NCBI GenBank assembly: GCA_031288795.1
Contig: JAITQS010000030.1
Location: 1-48,607 of the forward strand
Source: Holosporaceae bacterium
GTDB lineage: Bacteria > Pseudomonadota > Alphaproteobacteria > UBA3830
Reading direction: 5' to 3'
DNA length: 48,607 nt
Below are positions 34,547 to 44,345 of this stretch, one piece after another; within the stretch, counting starts at the first letter, position 1; the number at the start of each line of letters is the position of its first letter. Under the pieces are notes generated by a model. That model ran no database searches, was not told the origin of the DNA, and worked only from the letters and a program-made list of their open reading frames with translations. The translations under genes were made by a program, and so were the position numbers.

Positions 34547-36190
34547 CTACCAAGCATGTTTTTTCCATAGCTTCCACTCGGATTGTCCAAATAATTTCAG
34601 ACATACAACTGTGGTCGTAAAAAATATTATCGAGACTGCACATATAAAACCGCTGTAAATCAGCCATTTCAGCGATTTATTTCCCAATTCTCCTGACCAA
34701 AAAGTGTTGGCGAGGTAAACGGCGCCTCCGTACGCTACCGCCGCTGCACACAACTGGGAGGAAATTTTTGCCCAAAAAGCTTTGCTCAGCTTTAGGTGTA
34801 TGTTTTTGGGGACAAAACCCATCAGCAGGGTAGCGTTCACAAAAGCGGATATGGATGTACAAAGCGCAAGTCCGAAATGTTTTTTAAATGGCACTAGTAT
34901 TATCAGGGAAATTATATTTACCGCCACGGAGCAGGTTCCGAAAATAACGGGTGTTTTTGTATTTCCGGTAGCGAAGTACAGTGACGAAAATATTTTTGTC
35001 AACACGAACGCCGGGAGTCCAACGGCGAATCCCACCAGAGCGTCCGCTGTGATTTTCACCTGTTCTTGCTGGAATAGTCCTCTCTGAAACGCGACGGCAA
35101 CCGTAGATTTATCCAGCGCCACTAGAATAACGGTGGCTAAAAAAGTAAGAAAGAGGGCGAAGAAAATTCCGCGTTCCAGTTCTTTGTTTGCGTGATCATA
35201 GTCTTTTTTCCCGATATATTGGGACAGCGTTGGCAACAGGGCCGTGCTCAGAGCCACTCCCAACGTTCCCAGTGGAAACTGATTCAGTCTGTCTGCCAGG
35301 CTAATATAGGTGATTGTGCCGGTGGGTAGAAAGGACGCCACCGTCGTATCCACAAGAACATTCAACTGCCAGACGCCAACGGCGATAATGCCCGGAATCA
35401 TATTCTTCATGATGTCACGGACCGGCTCAGACCAGCAGCGGAGTTTCAGCGATACCCTAAAGCCATATTTTCGGAGAGAAATATACAAAATGTAGGACTG
35501 CAGGATGCCGGATAAAAGCACAAATACCGTTACCAGCTTAACCGTAACCAACGACGGTAATTCATAAAAATATCCCACAAGCAGAGCGGCCATGGTGCAT
35601 AAACTCATGATCGATTGAGTCGCCGACGGTAGCGCAAATTTATTCAGGCAGTTCAATACGCCTCCAAAAAGCGACGCCAGTGATATGAAAATCAAGTAGG
35701 GAAAACTTATTCTTCCCAATAGCACCGTTAGGCGAAATTTTTCTCCGAGAACGTCGAAGCCGGACACAAAAATTCTCACCACCGCCGGAAAAAAGATCAA
35801 CACTCCCAAACAGAAGATCGTTGTAGTCCAGACCAGAGCGCTAAATACATCTACCAGAACCTTATGGGGAGACAGCAGCGATCCAGACTCGGAGCTATTA
35901 TCCATTGCTTCAGCCGTAGCTCCGGATCGATTATGGAGACCATTGCCTAATGACTTTTTCTCGCCATCGACATGGAGTATCTTGGAAAATCTCGGGAGAA
36001 AAGATGCGTTAAACGCCCCTTCGGCAAAAATTCTGCGGAAAGTATTGGATAACCGAAGAGCCACCAGCAGTGCGTCGGTGTACATTCCTACTTCCAGCGT
36101 GAAAACCATGACACATTCTCGCAAAAATCCCACGATTCTCGACAACAATATGAAAGCACCAACGGTGAACGCCGCTTTTATTATTCCCAT
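34547..36190 (-). CDS. murJ: Lipid II flippase MurJ, carrying an in-frame palindromic-element insert
   Basis: MurJ (MOP superfamily, formerly MviN) flips lipid II to the periplasm. Fourteen or so membrane segments are visible, with GAFILLSRIVGFLREC near the start, RRIFAEGAFNASFLPRFS (about 50-67) and a conserved ADRLNQFPLGTLGVALST. Between FLPRFSKIL and VLVDVFSALVW the loop is about 40 residues instead of roughly 15. It includes VDGEKKSLGNGL, which is translated palindromic element (35936-35975). The ATG at 36190 fits the family start; an in-frame GTG at 36205 would overlap parB. Confidence 0.93.
   Translation of the reverse strand: MGIIKAAFTVGAFILLSRIVGFLRECVMVFTLEVGMYTDALLVALRLSNTFRRIFAEGAFNASFLPRFSKILHVDGEKKSLGNGLHNRSGATAEAMDNSSESGSLLSPHKVLVDVFSALVWTTTIFCLGVLIFFPAVVRIFVSGFDVLGEKFRLTVLLGRISFPYLIFISLASLFGGVLNCLNKFALPSATQSIMSLCTMAALLVGYFYELPSLVTVKLVTVFVLLSGILQSYILYISLRKYGFRVSLKLRCWSEPVRDIMKNMIPGIIAVGVWQLNVLVDTTVASFLPTGTITYISLADRLNQFPLGTLGVALSTALLPTLSQYIGKKDYDHANKELERGIFFALFLTFLATVILVALDKSTVAVAFQRGLFQQEQVKITADALVGFAVGLPAFVLTKIFSSLYFATGNTKTPVIFGTCSVAVNIISLIILVPFKKHFGLALCTSISAFVNATLLMGFVPKNIHLKLSKAFWAKISSQLCAAAVAYGGAVYLANTFWSGELGNKSLKWLIYSGFICAVSIIFFTTTVVCLKLFGQSEWKLWKKHAW
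35936..35975 (-). repeat. Palindromic element, copy F, inside murJ
   Basis: About 40 bp on the plus strand read GAGACCATTGCCTAATGACT and then TTTTCTCGCCATCGAC, matching the left end of copy D (TTTTTCTCGCCATCGACTTGG). It keeps the murJ frame and is translated on the minus strand as VDGEKKSLGNGL; the same frame of copy D gives VDGEKKPLGNSL. Confidence 0.85.
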
Positions 36191-36194
36191 GGAA

Positions 36195-37079
36195 TTATTT
36201 TTCACCGAGGCGATTTAATTTTTGAAATAATGCGTCCAGTTCTTCGAAATTTTTAAAATCAATTTCTACGATGCCTCCCTGATTTTTCAATTTTATTCGG
36301 ACTTCTAGTCCCACCAGGGCGGAGATTTGTCCGGCCGCGGTCGCTATTTCCGGACTGGCACTATGTTTTTTTTTCGCGGGAGCGTTTAGGGGGTCGGAAC
36401 GACGGATTTTTACATTTTTCATGATATTTTCCGTTTCTCTCACGCTGAGTGCCTGCTCGATGATCTGTCGTGCCAATTGAGACGCCTCCGCCGATCCCAC
36501 CAGTGTGCGCGCATGACCAAAAGTGAGCTTTCCATTCCTCACCAGAGATTTCACATCTTCCGGCAGAGACAACAGCCGCAGTATATTGGTTATGTGACTG
36601 CGACTTTTGCCAAGAATCCCGGACAATTCTTCCTGCGTATGCTGAAATTCCTCAATTAGTCGACGATACGCTTCCGCTTCATCTAGGGGATTGAGATCCT
36701 CCCTTTGGATATTTTCGAGAATGGCGACTTCCAGCTGATCTTCTGCTTTCATGTCTGTAACTATGGCGGGAATTTCGGCGAGCCCGGCTATTTTTGTTCC
36801 CCGCAGTCTTCGTTCACCGGCCACCAGCTGATATTTCCCATTGTCTAAACGTACCACCAAAATCGGCTGCAGCACTCCTTTTCTTTTTATGGATTCCGCC
36901 AGCGAGTCCAGGTTTTCTTCATCAAATATCTGACGGGGCTGATACGGATTTCTAACGATGTCTTCAACATTAATATTAAGGACGGATTTACCATCATTTG
37001 TAACATTAGCGACAGTTGGCTGCAGATTATTCATGTCCAGAAACGCCGAAAGTCCTCTTCCTAAATTTTTATTGCTCAT
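36195..37079 (-). CDS. parB: Chromosome partitioning protein ParB
   Basis: ParB binds parS sites, slides as a CTP-dependent clamp and moves origins with ParA. The 294 residues have the N-terminal ParA-contact region (NLGRGLSAFLDM), NPYQPRQIFDEENLDSLAESI, the CTP-binding LVAGERRLRGTKIAGLAEIPA (split as LVAGERRLR and KIAGL), ENIQREDLNPLDEAEAY, a helix-turn-helix near SGILGKSRSHITNILRLL, and a C-terminal dimer domain. Overlaps parA by 11 bp. No parS palindrome was found by eye. Confidence 0.96.
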   Translation of the reverse strand: MSNKNLGRGLSAFLDMNNLQPTVANVTNDGKSVLNINVEDIVRNPYQPRQIFDEENLDSLAESIKRKGVLQPILVVRLDNGKYQLVAGERRLRGTKIAGLAEIPAIVTDMKAEDQLEVAILENIQREDLNPLDEAEAYRRLIEEFQHTQEELSGILGKSRSHITNILRLLSLPEDVKSLVRNGKLTFGHARTLVGSAEASQLARQIIEQALSVRETENIMKNVKIRRSDPLNAPAKKKHSASPEIATAAGQISALVGLEVRIKLKNQGGIVEIDFKNFEELDALFQKLNRLGEK

Positions 37080-37842
37080 GCTGCTGTTCCCTATTTAAAA
37101 ATTCCCGCGCCAATTCTACGTACGAAATTGCTCCCTGCGATTTTATGTCATACAAGATTACCGGTTTTCCGTGGGAGGAGGCTTCGCTTATTTTGACATT
37201 TCTTGGGATTATCGTTTTAAAAACCAGATTTTTAAAATGCGAGCGAACGTCATTGGCGACAATGGCGCTCAGACTATTGCGCCGATCGTACATGGTCAGT
37301 AGAATACCAGCCACAATCAGAGATTTGTTAATGGTATTCCGAACCCCCTGGATGGTATTGAACAACTGAGCCAGTCCTTCCAGCGCATAAAATTCGCACT
37401 GAAGAGGAATAATAATTTTGCGAGATGCGTTCAGGGCATTTATATTTATGAATCCAAATCCCGGTGGGCAATCTATGAATATGTATTCGAATTCCAGGCT
37501 AGCGATCGATTTTTTTAGTTTGCTATCTCTATCCGGCAGAGAAAATAATTCCACTTCCGCCGCCGATAAATCTATTGTGGACGGTATAAGAAATAGTCCA
37601 TTTACGTAGGTAGGGCGAATTACGCTGTTGGTATCGGACAGACCCAGCAGAACTCCGTAGCTGCTATTCAGTCCGCTTCCTTTGGTCATACCGAATCCCG
37701 TTGTGGCATTTCCCTGGGGATCCAAGTCTATGACCAGCACTTTTTTTCCTATGGCGGCCATGGCCGTAGCCAAATTTACCGTCGTTGTAGTTTTTCCAAC
37801 TCCACCCTTCTGATTTATTATGGCAATAGTTACCGGAATCAT
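37069..37842 (-). CDS. parA: Chromosome partitioning ATPase ParA
   Basis: ParA is a deviant Walker ATPase that binds DNA and drives ParB-parS segregation. It shows AIINQKGGVGKTTTTVNLA (about 6-24), LVIDLDPQGNATTGFG and FIDCPPGFGFININALN. The ATG at 37842 (MIPVTIAIINQ) is chosen since GAGGTG lies just upstream; an in-frame start at 37869 adds nine residues. The mnmG/rsmG neighbours usual for parAB are absent; atpC lies 36 bp upstream instead. Confidence 0.95.
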   Translation of the reverse strand: MIPVTIAIINQKGGVGKTTTTVNLATAMAAIGKKVLVIDLDPQGNATTGFGMTKGSGLNSSYGVLLGLSDTNSVIRPTYVNGLFLIPSTIDLSAAEVELFSLPDRDSKLKKSIASLEFEYIFIDCPPGFGFININALNASRKIIIPLQCEFYALEGLAQLFNTIQGVRNTINKSLIVAGILLTMYDRRNSLSAIVANDVRSHFKNLVFKTIIPRNVKISEASSHGKPVILYDIKSQGAISYVELAREFLNREQQHEQ

Positions 37843-37877
37843 ATACACCTCGGAAAGACAAAAACGCACAAAATCCG

Positions 37878-38126
37878 CTATGCGACAGTTTCTACGATGA
37901 ATATAGCAGAATTATCTGAAAATGAACATACACCTCGTTCAATGGCGATGGAAATTGGACGTTCTGCCATAGGTCTAAATACCCGAATGCATCCCTGACG
38001 CAGTGCCGTAATAGTCGATATGTGATTTTGGAGCAGACACATTTCTCCATTTACCGCCGGCACAACAACCTTGACGGCCTCGCCGTTGAACAATTCCTTT
38101 CCGAGCGCCAAAACTTTAGCCTGCAA
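37878..38126 (-). CDS. atpC: ATP synthase F1 epsilon subunit, short form
   Basis: Epsilon joins the gamma stalk to the c ring. At 82 residues only the N-terminal beta sandwich is present (VVVPAVNGEMCLLQNHISTITALRQG and ERGVCSFSDNSAIFIVETVA; each part of the usual fold). The C-terminal helical hairpin that inhibits ATP hydrolysis in other bacteria (total about 130-140 residues) is missing, with a clean stop. It lies 21 bp after atpD. Confidence 0.9.
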   Translation of the reverse strand: MQAKVLALGKELFNGEAVKVVVPAVNGEMCLLQNHISTITALRQGCIRVFRPMAERPISIAIERGVCSFSDNSAIFIVETVA

Positions 38127-38147
38127 GAGAACCTCCCCGTATGTTTA

Positions 38148-40446
<2,299 letters not shown>

Positions 40447-41994
40447 CTAATTCACATTTTTTTCTTTTTTGAAGGCCTCCAAATAGGCCGGCAGCAATTC
40501 ATCCAGAGATGCTTTTATATTTTCTCTAAGGTCTGAGTTTTTTCCGATATCGGCACGGAGGCTTGGATGTTCTATTTTTATGCGCTCCAGCACATATTTT
40601 TCGAACGCCGAGACTTCCGCGAGAGGCAAGGTATCCAGATATCCATTTATGCCCAGATATATGCTGATCACCTGATCCTCGATATTCATGGGGCTATACT
40701 GCGGTTGTTTCAGCAGCTCCGTCAGACGTTCTCCCCGGGATATGAGGCGCTTACTGGATTGGTCCAGATCCGAGGCAAACTGTGAAAAGCTAGCCATTTC
40801 TCGATATTGGGCCAGTTCCAATTTGATTTTTCCGGCGACTTTTTTCATGCCTTTGGTCTGGGCGGCGGATCCAACACGGCTGACCGATTGCCCCACGTTG
40901 ATGGCCGGTCGTATACCCTTGTGAAACAGATCGCTTTCGAGGAATATCTGACCGTCCGTAATGGATATCACGTTGGTGGGAATATAGGCGGACAGGTCTC
41001 CCGCCTGAGTTTCTATTATGGGTAGCGCCGTAAGGGAACCGCCGCCGTTTTTATCGCTGAGTTTAGCGGCTCTTTCCAGCAGTCTCGAATGCAGATAGAA
41101 CACGTCTCCCGGATAGGCTTCGCGTCCCGGAGGTCTTCTCAGCAGTAGTGACATTTGCCGATAGGCGACGGCGTGTTTTGATAGATCGTCGAATATTATC
41201 AGGGCATGCATACCGTTGTCCCGAAAATATTCACCGATGGCGCAGCCGGTATAGGGGGCGAGATATTGCATGGTGGCGGCTTCCGACGCCGTTGCTGCTA
41301 CGACGGTCGTGTACTCCATGGCACCGGCCTCCGTAAGGGTCTTCACGACCTGAGCTACGGAAAATCGCTTTTGGCCTATGACCACGTAAATGCAGTATAA
41401 TTTTTGACTTTCGTTATTGTTTTCAAACGCATTTCGCTGATTGACGATGGTATCGATGGCAATGGATGTCTTGCCCGTTTGTCGATCTCCGATGATAAGC
41501 TCTCTCTGGCCGCGTCCAATGGGGACAATGGCGTCGATGGCCTTTAGCCCCGTGTGCATCGGCTCCTGAACCGAACGTCGCTCAATAATCCCCGGAGCCT
41601 TCACATCCACGGCTCTCCTTTCGCTGGATTTTATGGTACCTTTGCCGTCTATTGGATTTCCAAGAGCGTCGACAACGCGTCCCAGCAGTCCTTTTCCCAC
41701 CGGCACGTCCACTATTTTTCGGGATCGGCGAGCCTCCATTCCCTCATGTACTTCCCGGTCTTCTCCAAACAGAACCACATCAACGGTGTCCTCTCCGAGA
41801 TTCAGCGCCAGGCCGTCCACACCGGAGTCGAATATCACCTTCTCTCCCATGAAGACGCTCTCCAGCCCGTAAATCCTTGCAACTCCGTCTTTCACAGATA
41901 AAACACGGCCGACTTCCACAAACTCCGGACCAGAATCAAAATTCTCTATGCGCTCTCGAATAATGGAACTGATCTCCGCTGGATTAATTTTCAT
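40447..41994 (-). CDS. atpA: ATP synthase F1 alpha subunit
   Basis: Non-catalytic nucleotide-binding subunit. It shows [20 protein letters not shown], the P-loop [15 protein letters not shown] (about 165-180), [12 protein letters not shown] and [20 protein letters not shown]. The ATG at 41994 ([16 protein letters not shown]) is chosen; AGGAG lies 8 bases upstream, and the adjacent ATG at 41997 is equally possible. The start overlaps the end of atpH. Confidence 0.97.
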   Translation of the reverse strand: MKINPAEISSIIRERIENFDSGPEFVEVGRVLSVKDGVARIYGLESVFMGEKVIFDSGVDGLALNLGEDTVDVVLFGEDREVHEGMEARRSRKIVDVPVGKGLLGRVVDALGNPIDGKGTIKSSERRAVDVKAPGIIERRSVQEPMHTGLKAIDAIVPIGRGQRELIIGDRQTGKTSIAIDTIVNQRNAFENNNESQKLYCIYVVIGQKRFSVAQVVKTLTEAGAMEYTTVVAATASEAATMQYLAPYTGCAIGEYFRDNGMHALIIFDDLSKHAVAYRQMSLLLRRPPGREAYPGDVFYLHSRLLERAAKLSDKNGGGSLTALPIIETQAGDLSAYIPTNVISITDGQIFLESDLFHKGIRPAINVGQSVSRVGSAAQTKGMKKVAGKIKLELAQYREMASFSQFASDLDQSSKRLISRGERLTELLKQPQYSPMNIEDQVISIYLGINGYLDTLPLAEVSAFEKYVLERIKIEHPSLRADIGKNSDLRENIKASLDELLPAYLEAFKKEKNVN

Positions 41995-42538
41995 CATTCT
42001 CTCTCCTAATGGCACTGCGTAGACGCTTTATTCTTGATAAAGCCGAATAATCCAAAATTTTCGACCGATATTGTATCTTAAAACCGTCAATTAGTGATGA
42101 ATCATATTGTATGTCGTATTCGGTTTTCTCGCCGAAAACTTCAGCGAGATCTTTTTTTATGGCCTGCTTCTCTTGCTCCGAGGTATCGCGAGCAAATGTC
42201 AGATGAAGACGCCTCTTGCCGGAAATTTCATTCAGCTGTACCTCATAGGCTTCACAAATATCAATGAGCATAAATAATCGGCCATTTTCCCTAAGAGTTT
42301 CCAGAAAATTGACCACAACCTCTGTTAAATCAAGCTCTGCTTTCAGCAACTGCACCAGCAGTGCTCCGTCACATTTCAAGAATGTCATTTTTTTCAGAAA
42401 TTTTCGAAAGCCACCAATGGAAAAAATAACTTCCTTCAGCTCATTAAGCTGTCGCAAAACCTCCTGCTCCATCTTCAAATCGACGGCAACCGCATACAAA
42501 GATCTTACATACTTATTAACCAGCGAACTATCTGCCAT
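41984..42538 (-). CDS. atpH: ATP synthase F1 delta subunit
   Basis: Delta (OSCP-like) joins the F1 head to the peripheral stalk. It has the helical N-terminal domain ([16 protein letters not shown]) and the C-terminal strand region with [20 protein letters not shown] and [20 protein letters not shown]. The ATG at 42538 (GGAGGG four bases upstream) is preferred; a TTG at 42550 overlaps that site. First gene of the F1 operon. The F0 genes are not in the window, a split typical of alphaproteobacteria. Confidence 0.95.
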   Translation of the reverse strand: MADSSLVNKYVRSLYAVAVDLKMEQEVLRQLNELKEVIFSIGGFRKFLKKMTFLKCDGALLVQLLKAELDLTEVVVNFLETLRENGRLFMLIDICEAYEVQLNEISGKRRLHLTFARDTSEQEKQAIKKDLAEVFGEKTEYDIQYDSSLIDGFKIQYRSKILDYSALSRIKRLRSAIRRENDEN

Positions 42539-42581
42539 CGTTCCCTCCAAATTAACTTAACGAACAAAAATTGCAGTGTCT

Positions 42582-42610
42582 ATTGTATAGTACAAAGTCT
42601 AGCATTGCAA
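42582..42610 (-). promoter_or_regulatory. Promoter of the F1 ATP synthase operon
   Basis: On the minus strand TTGCAA (42605-42610) and TACAAT (42582-42587) are 17 bp apart, 43 bp upstream of the atpH start. Confidence 0.55.
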
Positions 42611-42616
42611 CGTAAA

Positions 42617-42657
42617 GCCACCGATAGCTCCGAAAATTTATTCCGGATATCGGTGGC
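42617..42657 (-). terminator. Hairpin between the Cys-rich gene and atpH
   Basis: GCCACCGATA (42617-42626) pairs perfectly with TATCGGTGGC (42648-42657); part of the 21-base loop can pair further. It lies downstream of the gene at 42693 and just upstream of the atp promoter. No T tract follows on either strand, so it may be a weak terminator or a small dispersed repeat rather than a classical terminator. Confidence 0.4.
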
Positions 42658-42692
42658 ACCTTCTGCAGAACAATGATCTCAAACGCCAGAGC

Positions 42693-43235
42693 TCATTCAG
42701 CCAGAGCTAACTTTAGGGCAAGTGTAGAAAGTAGAAGATACGCGTTTTCTTTTTCAAAAAATTCCAGGCATTCTTCATTAAGTTTCTCCCAATTTAGCAT
42801 ATTTTCTCTCAATTCTCTTGGAGTTATAACTTTTTGATTCATCAAACAATTGGTGAATGTTTTAAATTTATTGATATATCCATCTATTGTTTTTACCGAC
42901 TTTTGGGTAAAAAGCGCATAATGATTGCTGTCTCTCACATGCCTTAGGCATCTTTCGCGGCATAATTCTAATCTTGCTACTGAAGACTTATTAATCATTT
43001 CCTGAAATTGCTCCAGCATTTTCTTAAGATTTACACTTCCAGTTTCTTGCTTGTCGAGGGAGCACAAAAAATCAGCATTATCATAAATAAATTCGCATAT
43101 TTTTGCGGTTTCCTCCATATACATGCAACATTTATTGATAGCATCTGTATTTTTAGGGGGATAATTCGTACCTTCCGCGGCAAAAAAGACGAAACAAAGT
43201 ACAAAAAACAATGACTTGATTATATTTTTAAACAT
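42693..43235 (-). CDS. Small exported Cys-rich helical protein, unknown function
   Basis: No known family is recognised. The 180 residues begin with a clear signal peptide (SLFFVLCFVFFAAEG). The mature part is helical and contains eight cysteines (NKCCMYM, KICEF, FLCSL, LCRERC, NCLM, EECL), which would suit disulfide bonds after export. TAGGAGAT precedes the ATG at 43235, and a promoter with 17-bp spacing lies at 43267-43295. It ends 142 bp before the atp genes. A secreted host-directed role is a guess. Confidence 0.7.
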   Translation of the reverse strand: MFKNIIKSLFFVLCFVFFAAEGTNYPPKNTDAINKCCMYMEETAKICEFIYDNADFLCSLDKQETGSVNLKKMLEQFQEMINKSSVARLELCRERCLRHVRDSNHYALFTQKSVKTIDGYINKFKTFTNCLMNQKVITPRELRENMLNWEKLNEECLEFFEKENAYLLLSTLALKLALAE

Positions 43236-43266
43236 AGTATCTCCTAACTAATGGAAAAGTTTGTCA

Positions 43267-43295
43267 AGTATAAGTGATGTTTACAATAATTACAA
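43267..43295 (-). promoter_or_regulatory. Promoter of the Cys-rich exported gene
   Basis: On the minus strand TTGTAA (43290-43295) and TATACT (43267-43272) are 17 bp apart, about 31 bp upstream of the start codon. Confidence 0.5.
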
Positions 43296-43326
43296 GAGGT
43301 GCTTTTGTCGATAATATCATAAAAAA

Positions 43327-44235
43327 TTATAGTTTAGCATCAAGACCTGCCGGTACATTTTGCAACGATATTGACATTAGTAGTTTTAGGCTTGTCTGGC
43401 CAACTCGGATACGGTGTTCAACGCCATCAGCTGTTGTTTTGCACATTCTTTTGATGGGAAAGCTCACTTCTGCCAGCAGGCCAATTTTTTTATTCCATTT
43501 TCTTTCTATGCCCAGTCCGATTTGGGGAACCATTGATTTTGTGCTAACATTGCAGACTTTTTCTCCATCGAGGGTGTAGCTATAGGACACCGACATCCAG
43601 GCGATTTCTAGCGTAGCAAATGCAACAGATTTGTATTCTTTCAGAGCGTATCCGCATTTTACCAATGCCACCGGAATCATCGCGCTGTTTTCCATATATC
43701 CGCTTCTGACTCCGGTTACTTTTTTCAATTCATTGTAGCCGGCGTTCATGCTATTCCAGTCGAGTTCTTTTTTTTGTTTTTTGGTTATTTTTATGCGGGC
43801 TCCTCCGCTCATCAGCAGTCCTTTTTTGAAGGATTTGGCGTATTCCATACCGACTATTACGTTAAACGCATTCGTGGAATTTGATGTAAAATTCTCGCAG
43901 CCTTTCACCGAGGCGGCATATTTTTGCATTGACATACCGAGTCCGCAGAGAATTTTTGCGCCATCGAAGGAGACGGCGTTTTGTACGGCAGAGTCACTTG
44001 GGTCTGCGTATATTTCCGGTTCGAAAGCTTTGTCTTCCCCCTGTCCCACATTATTTTCCATGGTACTCGGCTTAAATGCGTCTTGGTCTTTATTTTCGGA
44101 ATTACTGGCCGCATAGGAACCCGAGCAACACAAAAAAAGATACGAGACAAAAGATCCCACCACCATAGATTTTCCAAGAACTCTACCGGAGCACCGTAAA
44201 TTTGCGATTAATATTCGGAATAAATTAGCGGACAT
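43327..44235 (-). CDS. Exported outer-membrane beta-barrel-like protein
   Basis: About 302 residues. A long signal sequence ends near CSGSYA-ASN. After an acidic linker (about 45-85) the protein alternates short amphipathic strands such as NAFNVIVGMEYAKSF, SVAFATLEIAWMSVSYSY, MVPQIGLGIERKW, KIGLLAEVSFPI and SLKLLMSISLQNV, the pattern of an 8-10-strand OMP barrel (opacity-protein-like). The start ATG 44235 is decided by GGGAGG eight bases upstream. Upstream in-frame codons to 44301 overlap the promoter boxes. The usual terminal Phe is not present (ends AKL). The exact family is unknown. Confidence 0.65.
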   Translation of the reverse strand: MSANLFRILIANLRCSGRVLGKSMVVGSFVSYLFLCCSGSYAASNSENKDQDAFKPSTMENNVGQGEDKAFEPEIYADPSDSAVQNAVSFDGAKILCGLGMSMQKYAASVKGCENFTSNSTNAFNVIVGMEYAKSFKKGLLMSGGARIKITKKQKKELDWNSMNAGYNELKKVTGVRSGYMENSAMIPVALVKCGYALKEYKSVAFATLEIAWMSVSYSYTLDGEKVCNVSTKSMVPQIGLGIERKWNKKIGLLAEVSFPIKRMCKTTADGVEHRIRVGQTSLKLLMSISLQNVPAGLDAKL

Positions 44236-44272
44236 TAGCGATTTCCTCCCACCAAAAACAACGATCTCTTTC

Positions 44273-44301
44273 ATACTAGCATGCATTAAAATAATTAACA
44301 A
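44273..44301 (-). promoter_or_regulatory. Promoter of the OMP-like gene
   Basis: On the minus strand TTGTTA (44296-44301) and TAGTAT (44273-44278) are 17 bp apart, 37 bp upstream of the ATG at 44235. This supports the shorter start. Confidence 0.5.
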
Positions 44302-44345
44302 ATTTTAAGTAATTTGGATGTATTTATTTCGTATAATATAAAGTT

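Noticed and set aside
36195-37842. parS sites near parAB
   Set aside because: No clear TGTTTCACGTGAAACA-like palindrome was seen by eye; a motif scan would be needed to decide.
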